64,000 nucleotides of DNA from UBA8199 sp035358715. Its GTDB lineage: Bacteria > Verrucomicrobiota > Verrucomicrobiia > Limisphaerales > UBA8199. The notes under the pieces are model-generated. The model ran no database searches. It saw only the letters and a list, made by a program, of their open reading frames with translations, and was not told the origin of the DNA. The stretch is from assembly GCA_035358715.1 (NCBI GenBank), contig DAOPPX010000004.1:1-64000 (forward strand), read 5' to 3'. Made by a program: the position numbers and the translations under genes. Shown here piece by piece: positions 8,779 through 17,669 of the stretch (position 1 is its first letter; each line of letters begins with the position of its first letter).

Positions 8779-10134
8779 ATGAAGATGACCGAGTCATGGG
8801 CACGGCGAGTGATGGTTCTGTTCTGCTTGTTCGGCGCCAGCCTGGCGCAAGCCGACCCTGCGCCCGCCACGCTGGTGACTCCCGCCAGCCTCGAGCAAAG
8901 CCCGGTGATCCCTCCTGAGCCCACCATATTTCCCGAACCGCCGGCGGTGATCTGGCTCGCTCCGCACGCAAGCACGAACCTGAGCATCCACGTCGCGGTT
9001 GGCAGTGAGCTTAGCTGCCAGTGGCTGCATAATGGCCAGCCCATCGCCGGGGCAACCGCAACCAGCCTGGCCATTACTGACTTCAACGCGGCCAAGGCCG
9101 GCGTCTATTCGTTTGTGGTCAAGAACCCATACGGGAGCGCCACCGCTACCACCGTGCTTCGCCTCGATAACAGTCCCGTCATACTGGTGGACGGCGCGAG
9201 CCTGAGCAGCGCCACGATTACCCGCACCAACACGGCTGAAATCACCCTGCAAAGCGGGTTTGGCTCCGACGCGGCGATCTACTACACCCTGGACGGCAGC
9301 GCGCCGGATTTTACCGCCACGCTTTATTCCGGCGCCCTGTCTCTGCCCAACAGCGCCACCCTGCGCGCTATGGCCTACAACTTCGCTCATACGAAGTGGG
9401 CCGAAGCCGCGCCGATTCACGTCGAGATTTGGCCCGCCTTCCCGCTCACCGTCACCACTGCGGGGGCGGGCAGTGTCAGTCTCTCCCCGGCGCCATACAT
9501 CGCCACCAACTGCTACCCCAGCAACAGCATCGTCAAGCTCACAGCCACGGCTTCCAACCTCTGGGGATTCGTCTCCTGGAGCGGCGATATCACCGCCGAC
9601 TCCAGCGCCGCAACGGTCCTGATGGATAGACCTCGCGAGGTGCAGGCCGTCTTCGGGCAATTCCCGCTCCTCGCCACCACGGCCGGCGGCGGCACCGTCA
9701 GCGTCTCCCCCGCTCCCCACAGCAGCAGCAACGTTTACGCCGGCAGGACGCTCGTCACGCTCACCGCCACGCCCCACAAAGGGTGGTCATTCATTCGCTG
9801 GACCGGGGACAGCACCGATACGGCGGCCGTCACCCGGATTCTGATGGACCAGCCCCGCGCCGCGCAGGCGGTATTCGGCGCCCCACTAAACCTGTTTACG
9901 AATGGCAGCGGGCAAGTGCTGGTGGACCCGCCGACCGGCCCGTACCTGTTTGGCTCGACCTTGCAGCTCACTCCTGTGCCGGCGGAGGGCTACGAGTTCT
10001 TTGGCTGGGCCAATGCCGCCAGCGGCAAAGCCAATCCACTGAACTTCCCGGTCGTCACGGTGCCGGACATCACCGCCCTCTTCGCGGTGCCCAAGTCAAA
10101 TCCGCCACAGGCCGAGGTCAACGTCGGGCCATAA
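8779..10134 (+). CDS. Secreted protein with Ig-like, CHB_HEX-like and InlB-type repeat domains
   Basis: A 451-residue exported protein. A signal peptide (residues 1-25, ending ASLAQADP) is followed by a Pro-rich stretch and an Ig-like domain (SCQWLHNGQPIAGATATSLA to VVKNPYGSAT). Next comes a chitobiase/hexosaminidase C-terminal-like module (AIYYTLDGSAPDFTATLYSG). Three beta repeats of the divergent InlB/bacterial-repeat type follow, each with a GxGxVxxxP start and a W(S)GD or GWANA core. No enzymatic domain or visible C-terminal sorting signal is present. It is probably an extracellular binding or structural protein. ATG 8779 directly precedes the signal peptide. Confidence 0.75.
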   Translation: MKMTESWARRVMVLFCLFGASLAQADPAPATLVTPASLEQSPVIPPEPTIFPEPPAVIWLAPHASTNLSIHVAVGSELSCQWLHNGQPIAGATATSLAITDFNAAKAGVYSFVVKNPYGSATATTVLRLDNSPVILVDGASLSSATITRTNTAEITLQSGFGSDAAIYYTLDGSAPDFTATLYSGALSLPNSATLRAMAYNFAHTKWAEAAPIHVEIWPAFPLTVTTAGAGSVSLSPAPYIATNCYPSNSIVKLTATASNLWGFVSWSGDITADSSAATVLMDRPREVQAVFGQFPLLATTAGGGTVSVSPAPHSSSNVYAGRTLVTLTATPHKGWSFIRWTGDSTDTAAVTRILMDQPRAAQAVFGAPLNLFTNGSGQVLVDPPTGPYLFGSTLQLTPVPAEGYEFFGWANAASGKANPLNFPVVTVPDITALFAVPKSNPPQAEVNVGP

Positions 10135-10194
10135 CCCGCCGACGACACCACAGGACCTCTCGCCCTCCCCGTTCAGCGGGCTGGCCAGCAACCC

Positions 10195-11316
10195 CTACAC
10201 AAGCGCCCGGGCGGCTTTGACCAGGGCTGCGGCCTGGTCCGGCGTGCCGATGGTGATGCGCAGGAAATCGCGGACCGCCGGGTCGCTGAACCACCGCACG
10301 AGGACCTTGCGTTCGCGCAGCTTCTCCAGCCACTCGCGGGCGGCAAACCCCGGCGGACGGACAAGAAGGAAGTTGGTCTGGCTGGGAAAGACTTGGAACC
10401 TCAGGGCCTCCAGCTCCCGGCTGAGCTGCCGGCGCGTGGCGACGATCTCGCGGAAGTTGGCTCGGTAGTATGCAAGGTCATCCAGCGTGGCGGCGGCTGC
10501 GACCTGGCCCAGGCCATTGACGTTGTAGCTGTCGCGAATCTTGTGAAGGGCGGCGATGAGCTCCAAGTGCCCGACCACGTAGCCGACGCGCTGGAAGCAC
10601 AGCGAGTAGGCCTTCGAGAAGGTCCGCGCCACCAGCACATGAGGATATTTGAGGGCCAGCGACAGCGCGTGCTCGCGAGCAAAGTCCACGTAGGCTTCAT
10701 CCAGCACAACCACCCCGCGCTGCGCGCGGCACAGCTCCTCCAACTGCGCCGTGCGATAGCCGCGTCCGCTCGGGGCATTCGGCGTGGTCACAATCGTCAG
10801 CGCGGCTCGGAAGTCCCATTGCCTGCCGCGTCTGAGGCTGGTCGGGGAGGGAATGTCGAACGCTTCATCCAGCGGCACCGGGCTGGAAACCGCGCCGTGG
10901 ATATCCGCCAGCACCGGGTAAAGGGAGTAGCTGGGATGAAAGAACTGGACGAGGGACTTGCTCCGGCGAGCCCCCGGCCCCGCGCCCGGCTCCGCGAACG
11001 CCCGCACGGCCAGGGCCAGCACCTCATCGGAGCCGTTGCCGACCAAAATGTTCTCGGCGCGGCAACGGTGCAGCCGGGCCAGTTTCTGGCGCAGGAGATC
11101 GGCGCCGGGATTGGGATAGAGGCGAAGGCGACCGTCCACCGCCGCCCGGGTTGCGGCCAGGACCCTGGGCGAAGGCGGGTAAGGGTTCTCGTTCGTGTTG
11201 AGCTTGATCAGGCCCTTGACGCGCGGCTGCTCGCCCGGGACATAGGGATGAAGTTTCCTCACCAGCGGTCGAATCAGCAGCCGCGCGCGACGTGCTCCGG
11301 GTTGCCTGTCACTCAT
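10195..11316 (-). CDS. hisC: Histidinol-phosphate aminotransferase
   Basis: A 373-residue fold-type I PLP enzyme that converts imidazole-acetol phosphate to histidinol phosphate. Visible motifs are KLNTNENPYPPSP near residue 38, VGNGSDEVL near 92, TTPNAPSGR near 177, LDEAYVDF at 205-212 and the Schiff-base lysine K235 in TFSKAYS. Length is typical. It lies 28 bp after hisD on the same strand, so the two are probably one operon. ATG 11316 avoids overlap with hisD. Other aminotransferases of this subgroup exist, but pairing with hisD makes HisC likely. Confidence 0.92.
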   Translation of the reverse strand: MSDRQPGARRARLLIRPLVRKLHPYVPGEQPRVKGLIKLNTNENPYPPSPRVLAATRAAVDGRLRLYPNPGADLLRQKLARLHRCRAENILVGNGSDEVLALAVRAFAEPGAGPGARRSKSLVQFFHPSYSLYPVLADIHGAVSSPVPLDEAFDIPSPTSLRRGRQWDFRAALTIVTTPNAPSGRGYRTAQLEELCRAQRGVVVLDEAYVDFAREHALSLALKYPHVLVARTFSKAYSLCFQRVGYVVGHLELIAALHKIRDSYNVNGLGQVAAAATLDDLAYYRANFREIVATRRQLSRELEALRFQVFPSQTNFLLVRPPGFAAREWLEKLRERKVLVRWFSDPAVRDFLRITIGTPDQAAALVKAARALV

Positions 11317-11344
11317 GACGGGTTGGGATCGGGTTGTTCCCCGG

Positions 11345-12634
11345 TTAAACACGGACCTCCGCACTCCGGCCGTGCGCGGTCAAGCCTTCCAGCTCGGCGA
11401 GCTTCCGCACCGCCGGCAGGGATTTCTTGAGAGCGGCGCGGCTGTATTCCACCAGGCTGGTGCGCCGCTGGAACTGGTCCACCGTGAGGCCCGCAAAGGA
11501 GGCCCCCGCGCCGCCGGTGGGCAGGGTGTGGTTTGGGCCCGCGACGTAATCCCCCAGCACGGTGGGCGTCCAGGGGCCGAGGAAGATGGCGCCTGCGGTC
11601 GTGATGCGCTCCGAGACCTTTCGCGCATTGCGCACCATGATTTCGCAATGCTCGGGCGCAAGCTGGTTCGCCAGCGCCACGGCGTCATCGAGCGTCTTGA
11701 CCTGGATGAGCCAGCCGTTGCGCTCCAGCACCTGGCGCGTCAGCTCCCGCCGGGAGAGCTTCGCGCATTGCCGTTCGATTTCCCTGGCCACCGCTTTGAG
11801 CAGCTTGCCGGAGGTCGTTGCCAGCCAAACCCGCTCATGGCCGGTGCCGTGCTCGGCCTGCGCCAGCATATCCGCGGCAACGAACTTCGGATTGGCCCCG
11901 TCGTCGGCCAGCACCAACAGCTCGCTGGGGCCGGGAAGCAAGTCAACCGCGACGCGGCCGTACACCAGGCGTTTGGCTGCGACGACGTAGGCGTTGCCGG
12001 GGCCGAATATCTTCCGCACGGGCCGGAGGGTGGCGGTGCCGTAGGCCATGGCGGCGATGGCTTGCGCCCCGCCGACGCGGTAAATCTCAGTCGCGCCCGC
12101 CACACGCGCCGCAAACAGCACCGCCGCGTTGATGCTTCCATCCTTGCCGCAGGGAGTGCAGACGACAATCTCCGGGCAGCCTGCCACCCGGGCCAGCGTC
12201 ACGGTCATCAGGGCGGTCGAAACCAGCGGCGCCGTGCCGCCGGGGATATAGACGCCAACCCGCCGGAACGGGTCAAACTTTTCACCCACCAGCGCCCCAT
12301 GGGAGTTGCGCATCTGCCAGTTCCGGCGCCGCGATTTCCGCGCAAACGCCGCGATGTTCCCTTCCGCCTCAGCCACCGCCGCGCGCAGGGCTGCGTCCGC
12401 TTTGAGCGAGGCGGCCACAAGCTCCGCCTGCGTGACCGCGAGCTGGTCCGCGCGCAGCCGGGCGCCGTCGAAACGCTCGGTCAGTTCCACCAACGCCGCA
12501 TCGCCGCGCGCCTGCACGTCGTCCAGGATTGCCCGCGTCGCCCGCTCGATGGCCGGGTCGAACAGGCTGGAAGCGGCGGCCAGCGCGCGCAGCCGCCCCT
12601 GGAAATTGGCGTCGGTGTGGCGAATCACTTTCAT
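11345..12634 (-). CDS. hisD: Histidinol dehydrogenase
   Basis: A 429-residue NAD-dependent, zinc-containing enzyme catalysing the last two steps of histidine synthesis. Family segments include VYIPGGTAPLVSTALMTV, IFGPGNAYV, GPSELLVLADD followed by AADMLAQAEHG, and ILGDYVAGPNHTLPTGG-type residues (VLGDYVAGPNHTLPTGG) near the end. The length matches the family. It begins the hisD-hisC pair, and the other his genes are not in the window. Confidence 0.97.
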   Translation of the reverse strand: MKVIRHTDANFQGRLRALAAASSLFDPAIERATRAILDDVQARGDAALVELTERFDGARLRADQLAVTQAELVAASLKADAALRAAVAEAEGNIAAFARKSRRRNWQMRNSHGALVGEKFDPFRRVGVYIPGGTAPLVSTALMTVTLARVAGCPEIVVCTPCGKDGSINAAVLFAARVAGATEIYRVGGAQAIAAMAYGTATLRPVRKIFGPGNAYVVAAKRLVYGRVAVDLLPGPSELLVLADDGANPKFVAADMLAQAEHGTGHERVWLATTSGKLLKAVAREIERQCAKLSRRELTRQVLERNGWLIQVKTLDDAVALANQLAPEHCEIMVRNARKVSERITTAGAIFLGPWTPTVLGDYVAGPNHTLPTGGAGASFAGLTVDQFQRRTSLVEYSRAALKKSLPAVRKLAELEGLTAHGRSAEVRV

Positions 12635-12664
12635 AAGCGGCGAGGTTAAATCAAGCCCCGCCGA

Positions 12665-12845
12665 ATGTCAAAAATGGGGTAACGTGCCGGGAATTGGGGG
12701 GCATGCGGCAACAGTGTCCAACACCCCGGAAGCGGGTTGCGACCTGGACTTCGGGTCGAGTGCTATCGAGGTGCGATTCAGGTCTGATCATTCTCGAGGC
12801 CGAAGTCCAGCCCCCCAAGTCCGGGACGCTGCCTGACAACGCAGT
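12665..12845. repeat. Possible diverged copies of the 305-311 bp interspersed repeat, inverted pair
   Basis: The stretch 12665-12760 aligns by eye with the left end of the element at 41747 (shared features GTAACGTGCC..GGGGGGCAT and GGAAGCGGGTTGCGAC). The stretch 12790-12845 read on the minus strand again resembles that left end (GGCAGCGTCCCGGACTTGGG). The halves also pair: CTGGACTTCGG (12744-12754) with CCGAAGTCCAG (12800-12810). The long terminal palindrome of the family is missing. Confidence 0.45.
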
Positions 12846-12886
12846 CTCGCCTTGTTGCGCCGGGACCTTTCCGTTCTAATGCGGCC

Positions 12887-13609
12887 ATGCGCAACCCAAT
12901 CCTCGCGGCGCTGGACGTGCCGACCGCCGACGAAGCACTGCGGCTGGTCCAACAGCTCGCGCCGGTCAGCGGCGGGTTCAAGGTGGGCAGCGAGCTGTTC
13001 GCCGCCGCCGGGCCCGACATCGTCCGGCGCATCCGGGACTTGGGTGCCACGGTCTTTCTCGACCTCAAGTTCCACGACATCCCGAACACCGTCGCGCGGG
13101 CGGTGGCCGCGGCGGCGCGGCTGGACGTGCAGATGCTCACGGTGCATGCCAGCGGCGGAACTGAGATGCTCAAGGCCGCCGAACAGGCCGCCCGCGAAAC
13201 CGCAGACCAACTGGGCCAGGCTCCCCCGCTCGTGCTGGGCGTGACGGTCTTGACCAGCCTCGACAACGATGCCCTCAGCCAAGTCGGCCTCGAACCCGAC
13301 GTCAGCCGCCAGGTCCGGCGCCTGGCCCAACTCGCCAGCCAGGCAGGCTTGCGCGGGCTGGTCTGCTCGCCCCGCGAGGTCGCCGAACTCCGGCAGATGC
13401 TCCCCGCCGCCATGCAGTTGGTTGTTCCAGGCATACGGGCCGGGGCGGTGGCAGGAGACGATCAGAAACGAACGCTGACCCCCCGCGAAGCGCTCGCCCT
13501 CGGCGCGGACTGGTTGGTGATTGGCCGTCCGATTTGCGCCGCCCGGGACCCCCGCGCCGCCGCGGAGCAGATTCTCAACGACCTCGCCGCCGGCGCCGCC
13601 AATCGCTAG
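12887..13609 (+). CDS. pyrF: Orotidine 5'-phosphate decarboxylase
   Basis: A 240-residue TIM-barrel enzyme making UMP from OMP. The active-site block is VFLDLKFHDIPNTV (Asp59, Lys61, Asp64), and Lys32 in FKVGSELF is the other catalytic lysine. VPGIRAGAVAGDDQKR, the phosphate-binding region, and GADWLVIGRPI complete the family pattern. Length is standard for the bacterial type. It stands alone and is not in a pyr operon. Confidence 0.97.
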   Translation: MRNPILAALDVPTADEALRLVQQLAPVSGGFKVGSELFAAAGPDIVRRIRDLGATVFLDLKFHDIPNTVARAVAAAARLDVQMLTVHASGGTEMLKAAEQAARETADQLGQAPPLVLGVTVLTSLDNDALSQVGLEPDVSRQVRRLAQLASQAGLRGLVCSPREVAELRQMLPAAMQLVVPGIRAGAVAGDDQKRTLTPREALALGADWLVIGRPICAARDPRAAAEQILNDLAAGAANR

Positions 13610-13652
13610 CGTCAGCCTCAACACCAAACCACTAGCCCCCGCGATCCATGCT

Positions 13653-14534
13653 ATGAAAGAGACTCACACCCAACTCTCCCGGCGGGCCATGATGCGCTGC
13701 TCGGCGCAAGCCAGCGCCGGCCTGGTTTTGGCAGCCAACTGCGCCCCCCTATTCGCGGCGCCGCACCGGCGCCGCTTCAGGATTGGCGCGTGCGATTGGT
13801 CCATCGGCAAAATGGCCGACCCGGGCGCCTTCGCCGTCGCCAAACAAATCGGCCTCGACGGCGTGCAGGTGAGCCTCGGCACGCTCAACGACAACATGCG
13901 GCTCCGCCAGCCTGACGTGCAGCAGCAATACAGAGACGCCGCCCAGAAAGCCGGCATGGAGATTGCCTCCCTGGCCATCGGCGAGTTGAACAACGTCCCC
14001 TACAAGAGCGATCCCCGCACGGTCCAATGGGTGCGCGACAGCATTGACGTTTGCCGGGCCTTCGGCGCGCGCGTGATCCTCCTGGCCTTCTTCAGCAAAG
14101 GCGATTTGCGCGACGACCCGGCGGGAGTGGATGAAGTCGTCCGACGCCTCAAAGCCGTCGCCCCCAAAGCCGAGCGGGCCGGCGTGATTCTGGGCCTCGA
14201 AAGCTGGCTCAGCGCCGAGCAACACCTTGACATCCTCAAACGGGTGCGGTCCAAAGCGGTGCGCGTGTACTACGACGTGTGCAACGCCAACGACCGGGGC
14301 TACGACATTTACGCGGAGATTCGCAAGCTGGGCAACCGCATCTGCGAGGTGCACGCCAAGGAGAACGGCGCGCTGCTCGGCCAGGGCAAGGTGGACTTCC
14401 GCCAGGTCCGCGCGGCCCTGGACGACATCGGCTACCGCGGCTGGGTCCAGATCGAGGGCGCCGTCCCGCCCGGCAAGCCGATGCTCGAAAGCTACCAGGC
14501 CAACTGCCAGTTCCTGCGCGGCATCCTGGCCTGA
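13653..14534 (+). CDS. Exported sugar phosphate isomerase/epimerase-like TIM barrel
   Basis: A 293-residue protein of the xylose-isomerase-like TIM-barrel (AP endonuclease 2) superfamily. A Tat-like signal, LSRRAMMRCSAQASAGLVLA, is at residues 9-28. The barrel contains GLDGVQVSLG, GVILGLESWLS, VRVYYDVCNANDRGYD and an ending GWVQIEGAV. The conserved Glu/Asp/His metal-binding pattern appears retained (LGLESW, YYDVCNA, CEVHAKE). Proteins like this sit near Gfo/Idh genes in this phylum and may epimerise or cleave keto-sugars; no substrate is assignable. ATG 13653 is chosen because it gives the signal near the N terminus. Confidence 0.8.
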   Translation: MKETHTQLSRRAMMRCSAQASAGLVLAANCAPLFAAPHRRRFRIGACDWSIGKMADPGAFAVAKQIGLDGVQVSLGTLNDNMRLRQPDVQQQYRDAAQKAGMEIASLAIGELNNVPYKSDPRTVQWVRDSIDVCRAFGARVILLAFFSKGDLRDDPAGVDEVVRRLKAVAPKAERAGVILGLESWLSAEQHLDILKRVRSKAVRVYYDVCNANDRGYDIYAEIRKLGNRICEVHAKENGALLGQGKVDFRQVRAALDDIGYRGWVQIEGAVPPGKPMLESYQANCQFLRGILA

Positions 14535-14546
14535 CAACTTTGGCCG

Positions 14547-15863
14547 CTACTGCGGCGACTCAATAGTCTGCGCGATGAGCGGCTGCGCTGCGGGCGGCTG
14601 CGCGCGGATCTCCAGCGCGCTCCTCAGCCGGGCGCACGCCGCGCTGGCCTGCGCCGAGTCGGACGCATGAACCCGCGCCAGCAAATCCCCCGCGCTGACG
14701 GTTTCCCCGGGCTTGGCCAGCGCATCCACGCCCACGTCATAGTTGATGCTCGATTCCTTCGTGAATCGGCCTCCGCCCAAGTCGCGCACCACCTCGCCGA
14801 CCACCCGCGCGTCGCAGCGCGTGACATACCCCGAAGCCGGCGACCTGAGCTCCATCACCTCGGGCGCTGTATGGTCCAGCGCCAGCTTCCGCGCGAGGGC
14901 CTCGAGGTCCGCGCCCTGGGCCGCCAGCATCTCGTCCCACTTCTTGCGCGGCGCGCCGGAGGCCAGGCAGGCGGTGGCCGTTTCGAGCGCGTCGGCAAGG
15001 GACTTCGCTTTGCCGGTCTGAACGAGCAGGTGCGCGGCGCACGCCAGCACCAGCTCCCGGAGGTCGCCCGGCCCCTTGCCCTCCAGGCACAGCACAGATT
15101 CCTTGACCTCGAGCCAGTTGCCGGCCGTGCGGCCAAGCGGCGTCTCCATATTGGTCAGCAGCGCCCGCGTGTTGACACCACACTCACTGCTCAGCGTCAC
15201 CAGCGCGCGTGCCAGTTCGCGGGCCTTCTCCAGCGTGGGCATAAAGGCCGCCGCGCCAAACTTAACGTCCAGCACCAGCGCGTCGAGGCTCTCGGCCAGC
15301 TTCTTGGAAAGAATGGACCCCACGATCAGCGGGATGGACGGCACCGTGGCGGTGGCATCGCGCAGCGCGTAAAGCCCCTTGTCGGCCGGCACCATCCGCG
15401 CCGTCTGGCCGCCAATGACGCAGCCGACGCTCTGCACGATTTCGACGATGCGCCCGGCGGCGGGCAAGCTCTGGAAGCCGGGGATGGAATCGAGCTTGTC
15501 CAGCGTGCCGCCGGTGATGCCCAGACCGCGGCCCGAAATCATCGGCACCCGGAACCCCAGGCACGCCAGCAACGGCGCCAGCGGCAGCGAGACCTTGTCC
15601 CCGATCCCGCCGGTCGAGTGCTTGTCCACCAGCGGCCGCGGGTCGTCCGGAAAACGCAGCACCTCCCCCGAATCCCGCATCGCCAGCGTTAGCGCCTTGG
15701 TCTCCGCGCCCGTCAAGCCCCGAAAATAGATCGCCATCAGAAATGCGGCGACCTGGTAATCCGGGATTTGGCCGGCGGTGTAGGAGGTGACAAATTCCCT
15801 GATCCGCTCCGCGTCGAGGCTTCGACCCTCGCGCTTGGCTTCGATTAGAGGCAGAAATTGCAC
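14547..15863 (-). CDS. deoA: Thymidine/pyrimidine-nucleoside phosphorylase
   Basis: A 438-residue nucleoside phosphorylase that releases pyrimidine bases with phosphate. The signature region ISGRGLGITGGTLDKLDSIP is intact, phosphate-binding DKHSTGGIGDKVS is present, and the C-terminal domain ends with a barrel-sandwich region (SPASGYVTRCDA, GETVSAGDLLARVH). The family usually starts MxxxxIIxKKRDG, here VQFLPLIEAKREG, so GTG 15863 is preferred. An ATG at 15980 would add 39 Arg-rich, non-conserved residues. Sequence alone does not separate thymidine phosphorylase from the broader pyrimidine-nucleoside enzyme. Confidence 0.9.
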   Translation of the reverse strand: MQFLPLIEAKREGRSLDAERIREFVTSYTAGQIPDYQVAAFLMAIYFRGLTGAETKALTLAMRDSGEVLRFPDDPRPLVDKHSTGGIGDKVSLPLAPLLACLGFRVPMISGRGLGITGGTLDKLDSIPGFQSLPAAGRIVEIVQSVGCVIGGQTARMVPADKGLYALRDATATVPSIPLIVGSILSKKLAESLDALVLDVKFGAAAFMPTLEKARELARALVTLSSECGVNTRALLTNMETPLGRTAGNWLEVKESVLCLEGKGPGDLRELVLACAAHLLVQTGKAKSLADALETATACLASGAPRKKWDEMLAAQGADLEALARKLALDHTAPEVMELRSPASGYVTRCDARVVGEVVRDLGGGRFTKESSINYDVGVDALAKPGETVSAGDLLARVHASDSAQASAACARLRSALEIRAQPPAAQPLIAQTIESPQ

Positions 15864-16036
15864 CCGTCGAAAGTCGCAGACACGTGCCGGAACGCAATGC
15901 AAAACTGCGCCGCGCCTCCTGCGCATCTGTCTGAAGAAGCGCAGACGCTCCTGCCTCTGGACAGAGACCGGGATTGGCAACGGCCGAAAAAGGAGTTACC
16001 GTGCCAAGGTCGCGCAAATACCAGCGCGGCGAGATA

Positions 16037-17665
16037 ATGAGAACCGCGCTAGTCGCATGCATCGCCCTCCTGGCCTTTCAAGCCGGCGCAGCCAGCACCG
16101 CATCCGGGCCGGCGGTGTATGAAACCCCGGTGGCGCCGGTGTCGGACAACCCGATTGACAAACTGGTCCAGGGACGGTTGTCCGGCCTTGGCATCCAGCC
16201 GGCGCTCTGTTCGGATGCGGTGTTCATCCGCCGCGCCTGCCTGGATGTCATCGGCAAGCTGCCCACCGCCGGCGAGGCCCGCGCCTTCATCGCCGACCCC
16301 GACACGAAGAACAAGCGCCGCCGGCTCATTAACCGCTTGCTCGAGCGCGACGAGTTCGCCGACTACTGGGCGATGAAGTGGAGCGACATCCTCCGCATCA
16401 AGGCCGAGTTCCCGGTCAACCTTTGGCCCAACGCGGCTCAGGCCTACCATCGCTGGGTCCGCGCCTCGATAGCCCGCAACCAGCCCTACGACCAGTTCGC
16501 GCGCGAGCTGCTCACCGCCAGCGGCAGCAACTTCCGCGTCGGCCCGGTCAACTTCTACCGCGCCATCCAAAACCGCACCCCGGAAGGCATCGCATCCAGC
16601 GTCGCCCTCACGCTCATGGGCACGCGCACCGACACGTGGCCGACCAACCAGCTCGCCGGCATGGCGGCCTGCTTCTCGCAGATCGGCTACAAACCCACCC
16701 GCGAGTGGAAAGAGGAAATCGTATTCTGGGATCCGCTCAAAGACTTCCCTGAGACCACCAACGGCCTCGCCGCGACCCTGGCTGCGCCCCGGTCCAACTC
16801 CCCGCCGACCAGCGCCGCCTTCCCCGACGGCACGCGCGTTAAGCTCTCCCCGGACCGCGATCCGCGGGCGGTCTTTGCCGACTGGCTCATCGCCCCCGAT
16901 AACCCCTGGTTCGCCCGCAACATCGCCAACCGCCTCTGGTGCTGGCTCCTGGGCCGCGGCCTCATCCACGAGCCCGATGACATCCGTCCGGACAACCCGC
17001 CCAGCAACCCCGCCCTCCTGGCCTATCTCGAGCGAGAGTTGGTCGCCAACCACTACGACCTCAAGCACCTCTACCGGCTCATTCTCAATTCCCAAACCTA
17101 CCAGTTCTCCTCCCTGCCCCAGGCCGATGTCGCCCGAGCCGAGGCCAACCAGGGCAGCTACGTTTTGCGCCGCCTCGAAGCCGAGGTGCTGATTGACGCC
17201 ATCAACCAGATCACCGGCACGTCCGACCTTTATACCAGCGCCATCCCGGAGCCGTTCACCTACATCCCGGCGGATCAACCCGCCGTTGCGATGGCCGACG
17301 GCAGCATCACCAGCCCCTTCCTGGCGTTGTTCGGCCGCTCCGCCCGCGCCACCGGCATGGAAAACGAGCGCATCAATAAAATGCTCCCGCCCCAATGGCT
17401 CCACCTGCTCAACTCCAGCCATATCCAGCGCAAGCTCGAACAGGGCCCCAAGCTCCATGCCCTCTTCGACCCCAAACGCAAACCCCAGGACATCGCGCAG
17501 GACCTCTACCTCACCATCCTCTCCCGCTTCCCAACCCCCGACGAGCTGAAGACCGTCGAGGACTATGCCAAGCCCGCGCGGCCCAAGGCCGCAACACGGC
17601 GCGCGGACTGGGTGGACGTTGCCTGGGCTCTCATCAACAGCCCCGAGTTCATCTACCGCCACTGA
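16037..17665 (+). CDS. Exported DUF1549/DUF1553 domain protein
   Basis: A 542-residue exported protein with a signal peptide (MRTALVACIALLAFQAGAAS). A DUF1549 domain follows (IDKLVQGRLSGLGI, RRACLDVIGKLPTAGEARAF, YWAMKWSDILRIK), then DUF1553 (DPRAVFADWLIAPDNPWFAR, NRLWCWLLGRGLIHEPDD, LKHLYRLILNSQTYQ). These proteins are specific to PVC-group bacteria and are nearly always followed by a DUF1501 protein, as here with 4 bp between genes. Their role is unknown; many relatives carry a cytochrome c module, but I see no CxxCH motif in this one. ATG 16037 follows GGCGAGA, a plausible ribosome site. Confidence 0.9.
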   Translation: MRTALVACIALLAFQAGAASTASGPAVYETPVAPVSDNPIDKLVQGRLSGLGIQPALCSDAVFIRRACLDVIGKLPTAGEARAFIADPDTKNKRRRLINRLLERDEFADYWAMKWSDILRIKAEFPVNLWPNAAQAYHRWVRASIARNQPYDQFARELLTASGSNFRVGPVNFYRAIQNRTPEGIASSVALTLMGTRTDTWPTNQLAGMAACFSQIGYKPTREWKEEIVFWDPLKDFPETTNGLAATLAAPRSNSPPTSAAFPDGTRVKLSPDRDPRAVFADWLIAPDNPWFARNIANRLWCWLLGRGLIHEPDDIRPDNPPSNPALLAYLERELVANHYDLKHLYRLILNSQTYQFSSLPQADVARAEANQGSYVLRRLEAEVLIDAINQITGTSDLYTSAIPEPFTYIPADQPAVAMADGSITSPFLALFGRSARATGMENERINKMLPPQWLHLLNSSHIQRKLEQGPKLHALFDPKRKPQDIAQDLYLTILSRFPTPDELKTVEDYAKPARPKAATRRADWVDVAWALINSPEFIYRH

Positions 17666-17669
17666 TTCT

